Source of the DNA: Bacillota bacterium
Lineage (GTDB): Bacteria > Bacillota > Clostridia > Lachnospirales > Lachnospiraceae
Reading direction: 5' to 3'
Length of the DNA: 26,450 bases
Assembly: GCA_023411225.1 (NCBI GenBank)
Contig: JAEYPA010000050.1
Coordinates: 1-26,450 of the forward strand
Below are positions 7,694-13,795 of this stretch, one piece after another (the stretch's first letter is position 1; each line of letters begins with the position of its first letter). Below the pieces are notes generated by a model. It saw nothing but the letters and a program-made list of their open reading frames with translations. It made no database searches and was not told where the DNA came from. The position numbers were made by a program, and so were the translations under genes.

Positions 7694-8011
7694 TTACTTT
7701 AGTCCAAATGTAGCACATTCCGTGCCCTTTGAGCTATGAGAGCCACATCCACATACATCAATGCCCTCAGCGTGACAACGGTAATCGATATTATAGGTGC
7801 AATTGTGCGCCTCACATTCAATATCTGTACTCTCAGAAGGATTTTCACAAGTTACGTTACTACTAAAAGTGTCTCGCTGATCTACAAAAGATCTGCAACT
7901 AGTAGAATGACTTTCTACAGCATTGGTACCACCAACGTGAATTTTATTCAGCGCACAGAGATGAGAAGTATTATAGGAACAATTTTCAACGCTACAAATA
8001 AGATTAGGCAT
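7694..8011 (-). CDS. Tandem DUF1540 cysteine-rich protein
   Basis: A 105-residue protein of two DUF1540 modules, function unknown. Module 1 has C6, C11, C19 and C39 (ICSVENCSYN...CALNKIHVGG...TSCRSF). Module 2 repeats this spacing with C66, C71, C79 and C99 (IECEAHNCTYN...CHAEGIDVCGC...TECATF). The 5/8/20-residue spacing is exactly conserved, which points to metal binding by each module and an internal duplication. Extra cysteines are C55, C87 and C89. There is no signal peptide. ATG is preceded by AAAGGAGAT. A possible promoter is TTGTAT (8073-8068)/TATATA (8050-8045). The gene is monocistronic with a strong terminator. DUF1540 proteins are common in clostridia. Confidence 0.9.
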   Translation of the reverse strand: MPNLICSVENCSYNTSHLCALNKIHVGGTNAVESHSTSCRSFVDQRDTFSSNVTCENPSESTDIECEAHNCTYNIDYRCHAEGIDVCGCGSHSSKGTECATFGLK

Positions 8012-8133
8012 AAAATATCTCCTTTATTGTTTTTGCACAATAAGTATATACCATATCTTAAATTTCCATACAAAAGGGAGACATTAATAAGTAATCTTTT
8101 CCTTTCACCATATTGTTGGAAAACTTTTACATG

Positions 8134-8257
8134 TTATCCACTCTATGCACATTTTTATGTGGAAGAATTTTACATATATTGACCAATCTATATTATTATT
8201 ACTAAATTATACATATATTTACATATTATATCATCAAAGTTATCAAAGTTATCCACT
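8134..8257. other. Cluster of DnaA-box-like 9-mers in AT-rich DNA
   Basis: TTATCCACT (8134-8142) abuts CTATGCACA (8143-8151), and TTATCCACT recurs at 8249-8257 after a direct repeat of TCAAAGTTA. Each 9-mer differs from TTATNCACA at one position. The DNA between is very AT-rich. No dnaA or dnaN is nearby, so this is not an obvious chromosomal origin; chance is possible. Confidence 0.3.
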
Positions 8258-8283
8258 TTTTGTAATCCAGCACTTATTCTATA

Positions 8284-9252
8284 TTAATACATCTTAGTTT
8301 CCAATGTATCTAAAAATAATCTTCTTATTTCATAATCAATCTGATCACCAAATTTACGTGCTTTTTCTTTACTAATAAATCCTCCTGCCATACTAGCATG
8401 TCCACCACCATTACCAACATCGCCCAAAGCATTAGCTACCAAAGCCCCAGCATTTACTTTTGCTATCTCACTTCTTACACTAAATTTGATGCCATCCTGT
8501 CGTAATGCATATACCACCGCAATATCCACCACATTTAATGATAAAATAAAATCAGAAATTGTTGCAATCAATCCATCAGGACAGTTAAATGGAATATATG
8601 CAAATCCCACACGATCATATATTTCTATTGATTCAATAGCAGCTCCATATGCCTGCAAATCTTCAAATTCCATACTATTCTTCAGCATTGTTTGAAACTT
8701 TTCTTTATCTGCACTCTTATATAAATATGCAAACATATCTATATCAAAATCTGTGACACCACGAGTTAAATCTAAAGTATCAATCTTGATACCTAATAAC
8801 AATGCACTTGCAAGGTTAGCATTTAATGGTACTTTTTCTTGAAAAAAATAGCTAGCAATTATACTGGAGCATGCCCCTACAATACGTATGTCACGATATA
8901 AATACTCACATCCTATAAATGTTGGATGATGATCAATACAGGCAACCTCATTACCAATAGCATCCGTAAGATTAGCATTATATTTCTGAGTATCAACCAT
9001 AACTATGTAATCTTCCTCGTTCATGTCTGGTATCTCATGTATAGAGAATATCTCTATTTGAAAAGTTGTCAACATCCGTTTCGTACTTAATTTGTCAATC
9101 TTTCCATCATAGCAGATTGTAGTTTGTATTCCAAAATACTTTAAAAATTCCTGTAGTCCCAAAGCTGATGCTAGAGCATCTGCATCAGGAAAATTATGTG
9201 TCTGAATAAAAGTTCTGTGTCCTGAAAGTAAATTTATCAATTCCTTGGGCAT
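8284..9252 (-). CDS. DHH family phosphoesterase
   Basis: DHH/DHHA1 phosphoesterase, the superfamily of NrnA (nanoRNase/pAp phosphatase) and RecJ; it would hydrolyse small phosphodiester substrates with Mn2+. In the 322 residues, motif I is HNFPDADALASA (H19, D23, D25), motif II is VDTQ (D87), motif III is CIDHHPT (D107, H108, H109), and motif IV has KIDTLDLTRG (D158). The DHHA1 end carries GNGGGHASMAGG (about 280-290), the substrate-binding loop. The length fits NrnA-type enzymes, but the exact substrate cannot be read from sequence. ATG is preceded by GGGAG. Its own promoter is proposed at 9297-9325. No clear terminator is seen downstream. Confidence 0.9.
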   Translation of the reverse strand: MPKELINLLSGHRTFIQTHNFPDADALASALGLQEFLKYFGIQTTICYDGKIDKLSTKRMLTTFQIEIFSIHEIPDMNEEDYIVMVDTQKYNANLTDAIGNEVACIDHHPTFIGCEYLYRDIRIVGACSSIIASYFFQEKVPLNANLASALLLGIKIDTLDLTRGVTDFDIDMFAYLYKSADKEKFQTMLKNSMEFEDLQAYGAAIESIEIYDRVGFAYIPFNCPDGLIATISDFILSLNVVDIAVVYALRQDGIKFSVRSEIAKVNAGALVANALGDVGNGGGHASMAGGFISKEKARKFGDQIDYEIRRLFLDTLETKMY

Positions 9253-9296
9253 CCTAGTTTTCTCCCTTATCTATAAAATAATGTAATTCATTATCC

Positions 9297-9325
9297 ATTA
9301 TATGACATTATAACTTTTCTGTATA
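9297..9325 (-). promoter_or_regulatory. Putative promoter of the DHH gene
   Basis: On the minus strand TATACA (9325-9320), 17-nt spacer, perfect TATAAT (9302-9297), about 45 nt before the ATG. Confidence 0.45.
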
Positions 9326-9402
9326 GTCAAATTTTAAAGATAATAGTAATATTATGTTACATTGTGTTCAAAAAACAAAGAGTTTTGTTACTCTAACTTT
9401 AG

Positions 9403-9432
9403 AAAAAAGGCTATCGCCAAAGCGACAGCCTT
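9403..9432 (-). terminator. Terminator after the 46-residue gene
   Basis: On the minus strand an 11-bp stem (AAGGCTGTCGC with GCGATAGCCTT, one G-U pair) and a 4-nt loop are followed by six T. It begins 2 nt after the small gene's stop codon and so closes the 13539-9434 transcription unit. Confidence 0.9.
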
Positions 9433-9433
9433 C

Positions 9434-9574
9434 CTATCTTTTCTGATTAATCGGACCTATTCCTTCCTCTCTGGAATTATGAGTCTGATTTTGATTTTCC
9501 ACCTTATGCTTGGCAGTAATCGAATTAAACTCTTCCTGTTCTTTCTTTTGCGCCTTCTTCTCTTCTCTCAACAT
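9434..9574 (-). CDS. Small charged hypothetical protein, 46 aa
   Basis: Not recognised. The frame reads MLREEKKAQKKEQEEFNSI at the N-terminus and ends GIGPINQKR. It is hydrophilic, rich in Lys, Glu, Gln and Asn, with no cysteine, no hydrophobic segment and a likely helical first half. It is supported by a good ribosome binding site (GAGGTGA, 8 nt before ATG) and by a strong terminator starting right after the stop codon. The longer plus-strand frame over the same DNA has no ribosome binding site. It lies 60 bp after the large secreted protein on the same strand with no terminator between, so co-transcription is possible. A hairpin (ATTGCT/AGCAAT) sits just before its ribosome binding site. 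Confidence 0.7.
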   Translation of the reverse strand: MLREEKKAQKKEQEEFNSITAKHKVENQNQTHNSREEGIGPINQKR

Positions 9575-9634
9575 AAGTTATTCACCTCATTGCTAGTATA
9601 AGCAATTTTTTAAAATATATTTGTTGAAAAGTAC

Positions 9635-12202
9635 TTATTCAACAATAATGAATCTGGCAGACTTATTAATTATCACTTTATACTTCTTTTGATAACTGCC
9701 TACTCGTATAGTAATCGTAACCTTACCAGTCTTTAAAGCTGATAGCTTTCCAGTATTTTTATTTACCTTAGCCACCTTTGAATTGGAGCTAAGAAACACA
9801 GGCTTTTTCTTTGATCCCTTTAAATAAGCCCTAAATTGTAATTGATTCCACTTCTCTCCATATGAATGTCCTGAAACTAAGGTTGGTTTTTTAACCACAA
9901 TTTTTATTTTATATTTCTTTGAGATATTACCAAGACGAATAGTCACAAATATATAGGCAGTACCTGATTTTTTAAACTCCAACTTTCCAGTTTTTGATAC
10001 CTTAACAATCCCAGAATTACTACTTTTATATGCTAACATCAATTGCCCTTTATATGAAGAGAAATTGATTGAAGATTTATCACCAATATATCCAGTATAT
10101 TTTTGTTTCGTTGGTTTTATTTTGACTATATCATTTGTTGTTAACCAAGTACATTTTACTTTACAGCAATTTCCCCCATAGCGAAATACTACATACCTCT
10201 GTCCTGATGTCTTCTTATAAACATCTATAGTCCATCCACTATATAATGTCTTTTTTGTATTATTGGAATACTCTATTACCAGTTTAACGCCACTAGTATT
10301 AATACTTTCCTTCTCCTTAAAATAGCTCTTCAACCCAGTAATATAAATCTTCTTTATAAAGATAGCTTTCTTCACTATTTCCTTATCTTTGATCCACCTG
10401 GCATATAATATATGATTTGTTGCTGTTTTAACAATTGTACTTTCATCACATTTTATTCCACCCTGAGGCTTAGTATACCATCCATCTAGATGATACCCCT
10501 CTTTAGTAGCACTTGGGATAGTATTATAACTTGCCCCATAGGTGACATTAGAAAATGTAAAGCTTGCTGTTCCACCCACGGAATCCCACGTAACCATATA
10601 AACATTAGGTTTCCACCTAGCATATAGGGTATGATTGGATGATTTAGCAACAAAGGTATTCTCATCACAAAGGAATCCATCTTTAGCTAAGGTATACCAT
10701 CCTATAAATTGATAACCTGATCGATATGGATTTGGTAAAGTTCCATATTTTTCATTGAATATTACTTCTTTTTTCTTTGAATTAACCTCTCCACCGGTCG
10801 CATCAAAAGATACCTGACAACTTAAAGGCTTCCACCCCGCATATAAGATATGATTTGCTGCTGTTTTAACAATTGTATTAGAAGTAACCAATTTAGTGCA
10901 GGCTTTATCAAGATACCAACCGGTAAATCTATAATTATCCATAGTTATGACTGGTTGACTTCCATACTTTGCACTGTATACTACTCTATCCTTACGTATA
11001 ACTATATTTTGAGATTGATATGTAACTTCATAACAATTAGCAGAATACTGAGAATAGACATTCAAAGCAACATTATTGCGGTAGGTGGCTCCAGTCATAT
11101 TAGCGCCTTCTTTAGGTTTTGTAAACCACCCCTTAAAGGTGTACCCAGTCAATACCGGTCCTTTATTAAGTAAGACTAATGCGCTTCCATAAAGCTTCCT
11201 CTGAGTTGCATATAGTTTCTTATTAGCTGAATCAGTGTAATAATTGATTGGATAGTATGCTCCGATCACAAGATTATCGCCTACAATACAGATTGGTCTA
11301 GCTATTGCCATTTCTTGCTTCTGGGACCATATAAAATTTGACTTGTACATTTTACCGTTAGAAACAAGCATTTTACCAACTTGTGGATAAGAAGTAAGGG
11401 CTATGGTATGTGGCTTACTCCACTTCCCAGTTTGAACCACCCCGCCAGTATCAATATAGATATCATTATTCTTATTAATCTGACCTTCTCCCCTCAGAAT
11501 TAGTGTACTTCTTATAAGTATACCATTTCCCTTCATTAAGCAGGTATTACTATCAATTAAACCGCCTGAAATGTCCATTGTGCTACCCTTAAATTGTGCG
11601 ATTGCCCCACCATTATCAGAAGCTTTATTGCTATAAATTCTTCCTGCACTCATATAGAACTTAGAGCCTTCTTGAAGTTGTATAGCTCCTCCACTTGTAT
11701 TGCATTGGCAATTATATATGTTGGCTCCCTGTATGTACATTGTACCTTCACAATAGATAGCTCCACCTGAATTATTCGAATAGTTCTTATAAAGATTAAC
11801 TTGATTACCTAGTTTCAAAACCGACCCAATTTCCACGTGAATTAAAGGCTTAGCCGGATTCTTAATCTTATCTGAATTACCAGACAAATATAGATTGGAT
11901 ACTATGTTCAAGTATGCTCCTTTATTAATGACAATAAGGTAACTACTTGTATAAGAAGACCCTCTATATAAACATTTACCGTTACCAACTATACTCTTAT
12001 TTCCTATCACGGTCAGCTTACCCGTTATCTCAATATTGGAGGTAATTGTAATAATATAATCTTTCTTATCTCCTAGATATTTACGTAAATCATTGAATGT
12101 ACTTACCTTAACATTACTGGCTGCCTGACAAGGAATGCTCTTTACATTCACCAAAAAAACAAACATGACTAACACTACAATCTTAATTAATCCTTTTTTC
12201 AT
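9635..12202 (-). CDS. Secreted beta-helix / InlB B-repeat / Ig-like surface protein
   Basis: Large exported protein, 855 residues from the chosen start. Signal peptide 1-28 (KKGLIKIVVLVMFVFLVNV, cleavage near CQAA). A right-handed beta-helix at about 33-255 has repeated GGAI-type turns (near 146, 171, 198). Four InlB B-type (Flg_new) repeats follow at about 316-383, 388-458, 461-530 and 534-603, each ending in GW(Y/F)...LYA(G/R)W. An Ig-like domain of Big_3 type (about 611-685) and two Big_2-like domains (about 692-770 and 773-846; SSNSGIVKVSKTGKL, SSNSKVAKVNKNTGKL) complete it. No LPxTG or S-layer anchor is seen. ATG at 12202 is chosen because GGAGG lies upstream and the signal peptide begins there; the ATG at 12253 would overlap the previous gene. 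Probably adhesive or structural; ligand unknown. Confidence 0.88.
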   Translation of the reverse strand: MKKGLIKIVVLVMFVFLVNVKSIPCQAASNVKVSTFNDLRKYLGDKKDYIITITSNIEITGKLTVIGNKSIVGNGKCLYRGSSYTSSYLIVINKGAYLNIVSNLYLSGNSDKIKNPAKPLIHVEIGSVLKLGNQVNLYKNYSNNSGGAIYCEGTMYIQGANIYNCQCNTSGGAIQLQEGSKFYMSAGRIYSNKASDNGGAIAQFKGSTMDISGGLIDSNTCLMKGNGILIRSTLILRGEGQINKNNDIYIDTGGVVQTGKWSKPHTIALTSYPQVGKMLVSNGKMYKSNFIWSQKQEMAIARPICIVGDNLVIGAYYPINYYTDSANKKLYATQRKLYGSALVLLNKGPVLTGYTFKGWFTKPKEGANMTGATYRNNVALNVYSQYSANCYEVTYQSQNIVIRKDRVVYSAKYGSQPVITMDNYRFTGWYLDKACTKLVTSNTIVKTAANHILYAGWKPLSCQVSFDATGGEVNSKKKEVIFNEKYGTLPNPYRSGYQFIGWYTLAKDGFLCDENTFVAKSSNHTLYARWKPNVYMVTWDSVGGTASFTFSNVTYGASYNTIPSATKEGYHLDGWYTKPQGGIKCDESTIVKTATNHILYARWIKDKEIVKKAIFIKKIYITGLKSYFKEKESINTSGVKLVIEYSNNTKKTLYSGWTIDVYKKTSGQRYVVFRYGGNCCKVKCTWLTTNDIVKIKPTKQKYTGYIGDKSSINFSSYKGQLMLAYKSSNSGIVKVSKTGKLEFKKSGTAYIFVTIRLGNISKKYKIKIVVKKPTLVSGHSYGEKWNQLQFRAYLKGSKKKPVFLSSNSKVAKVNKNTGKLSALKTGKVTITIRVGSYQKKYKVIINKSARFIIVE

Positions 12203-12225
12203 AACCCCTCCATAATATGACTTAG

Positions 12226-13539
12226 TTACTGATCTGCTATAACTACCTTGCACTCTGCACTCTTCCCACTTTTTGTTTTCACTGTTATAAATACAACTCC
12301 TTGTCTGATGGCTTTAATTGTTCCGTTCTTTACCGTTGCTATCTGTGTATTATTGCTGTGCCAGTGTAATGATATTCTCTTTGAATTTGCTGGTTTACAC
12401 TTCGGAAGTAAGGTAGCACTTTTTCCTGTAACCATACGAATTGATAACGGTAGGGAGATAGATTGAATTGCAACTGAAGCACTTTCATCTTTCTCTACTG
12501 TTGTTGCTTTCTTGGTATTCCTACTAGCTTTCTTGGCCTCTCTACCAGCCTTCTTGGTCTCCTTACCTGACACTTCATTCTCATCTAGAGATTTTCCCTG
12601 CACTTCAGCTTTCGCTAGCACTTCTGGCTTATTAAATTCTTCCGGTTCCTTCAATTGTTCTGCTTCCTTTGGTTCTACTTTCTTTGGTTCTACTGCCTTT
12701 GGTTCTACTAATACTTCTTGCTTTGATAATCCACCCTCTAAATCCGGAAGAGTTGATTCCTGAGGTTTACTAACCGCTGGTTGCTCAATATGCAGGTAGT
12801 CACTCATTCCTTTCATCATAGCAGTAATAGCCGGTGCTATATACTTCTCCGTTTTCTGACCCTCCTCTAATGAAACAACTTCCTCTGTATTATTCAGACC
12901 ATTTCCTTGTTTAGCAACTAGCAATTGATACACAACCACCAACGCAATTAAGAATACAAGGATGCAGGCTCCACCTACTATAAACCTCTTGTTTATTAAA
13001 TCCTTTATTGATGATCGTCTATTTTCCGAAATAGTACATGAATTATTATCACTTAGCTTTGGCTCACATGAGATATACTCACCTCTCATAGACTCGGTAG
13101 GTCTTTGCCCCATAGCTGGCCCATTACAGAAAAACGGCTCCGTATCTCCAAATTCTGTACGTTCTGACGTTGCATTAACTATCCCCTGCTTTACTGGTAC
13201 GAAAGATAAATCCGGTGTTGTTTTACCAAAAATTATATTAGTAAATCCTGCATACATTAGCTCCATAATCATTGGAGTCTCAGTTGTCATATTTACAGCC
13301 AACAAAATCAGCTTTCCCTCTATACTTCCCAGCAATTCTTTAAGTACAACAATCAATTCCTTTTGTCTGTCCTCATAACTACCTATATTGACAATGTAAT
13401 AGGAATATTGCGCTTTTGCACTAGCCAAAATCTCCCTTGGATTCTCTGGAGCAGGGATAATACAGATAGGTTGCTTCAACTTATCTGATAGCTCTTGTAG
13501 ACAATGATATTCCTCTTGATTCCCAATATATAAAAGCAT
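12226..13539 (-). CDS. Membrane protein: degenerate receiver-like domain, TM, Ig-like domain
   Basis: Unrecognised architecture of 437 residues. Residues 1-115 look like a degenerate response-regulator receiver fold: alternating strands MLLYIGN, PICIIPA, YYIVNIGS, KLILLAVN and NIIFGKT, with YAGFTNIIFGKT resembling the receiver alpha4-beta5 region and its conserved Lys (K106). The acidic pair and phospho-Asp are replaced (N7/Q8, N51). One membrane span at about 187-208 (FIVGGACILVFLIALVVVYQLL) follows a positive stretch (ENRRSSIKDLINKR), so the N-terminus is inside. A Pro/Lys/Glu-rich linker (about 255-350) leads to a Big_2-like domain (about 357-435; WHSNNTQIATVKNGTIKAIRQG). ATG follows AGGAGG. 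It is 23 bp upstream of the secreted Ig/InlB gene and surely co-transcribed. Possible role: scaffold or sensor linking cytoplasm and wall; an inference. Confidence 0.85.
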   Translation of the reverse strand: MLLYIGNQEEYHCLQELSDKLKQPICIIPAPENPREILASAKAQYSYYIVNIGSYEDRQKELIVVLKELLGSIEGKLILLAVNMTTETPMIMELMYAGFTNIIFGKTTPDLSFVPVKQGIVNATSERTEFGDTEPFFCNGPAMGQRPTESMRGEYISCEPKLSDNNSCTISENRRSSIKDLINKRFIVGGACILVFLIALVVVYQLLVAKQGNGLNNTEEVVSLEEGQKTEKYIAPAITAMMKGMSDYLHIEQPAVSKPQESTLPDLEGGLSKQEVLVEPKAVEPKKVEPKEAEQLKEPEEFNKPEVLAKAEVQGKSLDENEVSGKETKKAGREAKKASRNTKKATTVEKDESASVAIQSISLPLSIRMVTGKSATLLPKCKPANSKRISLHWHSNNTQIATVKNGTIKAIRQGVVFITVKTKSGKSAECKVVIADQ

Positions 13540-13598
13540 TTGTATACCTCCTGCTGAGTGACGTATCCTTACATTATCATAATTGGATTTATTTTACA

Positions 13599-13614
13599 AT
13601 TTACATTTGTAAAT
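13599..13614. promoter_or_regulatory. Palindrome ATTTACA-TT-TGTAAAT, candidate operator
   Basis: A perfect 7-bp inverted repeat with a 2-nt centre, 60 nt before the ATG of the receiver/Ig-like gene and next to a TTGTAA element on the minus strand that could be its -35. Candidate transcription-factor site for the surface-protein operon. Confidence 0.4.
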
Positions 13615-13701
13615 GCCCTTTTCACTGTAATAAAATAGTCTTATATCCATGAACTCAGAAGTTAGTATCATCTCCTATGTTATTAGCCTCATTTTCTACA
13701 C

Positions 13702-13774
13702 AAAAAGACTGCCGCACTAAACCTTTGATTTTCTCTACTCTATAGAGAAAATTCGCCATGTTAGTACGACAGTC
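13702..13774 (-). terminator. Nested two-stem terminator of the calcium ATPase gene
   Basis: On the minus strand an outer stem (13760-13774 with 13707-13722, several G-U pairs) encloses a perfect 10-bp inner stem (13743-13752 with 13728-13737), and five T follow (13706-13702). It lies 21 nt after the ATPase stop codon. Confidence 0.85.
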
Positions 13775-13795
13775 CCAATCCTATCATTTATTCAA

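Noticed and set aside
8012..8283. Chromosomal replication origin
   Set aside because: DnaA-box-like sites are imperfect and few, and no dnaA, dnaN, rpmH or gyrase genes are nearby.
9362..9601. 79-residue plus-strand frame
   Set aside because: No ribosome binding site; it overlaps the better-supported minus-strand 46-residue gene and its terminator.
12248..13378. Several long plus-strand frames opposite the receiver/Ig-like gene
   Set aside because: Antisense shadows of a gene with clear domains and a good start; none has a ribosome binding site.
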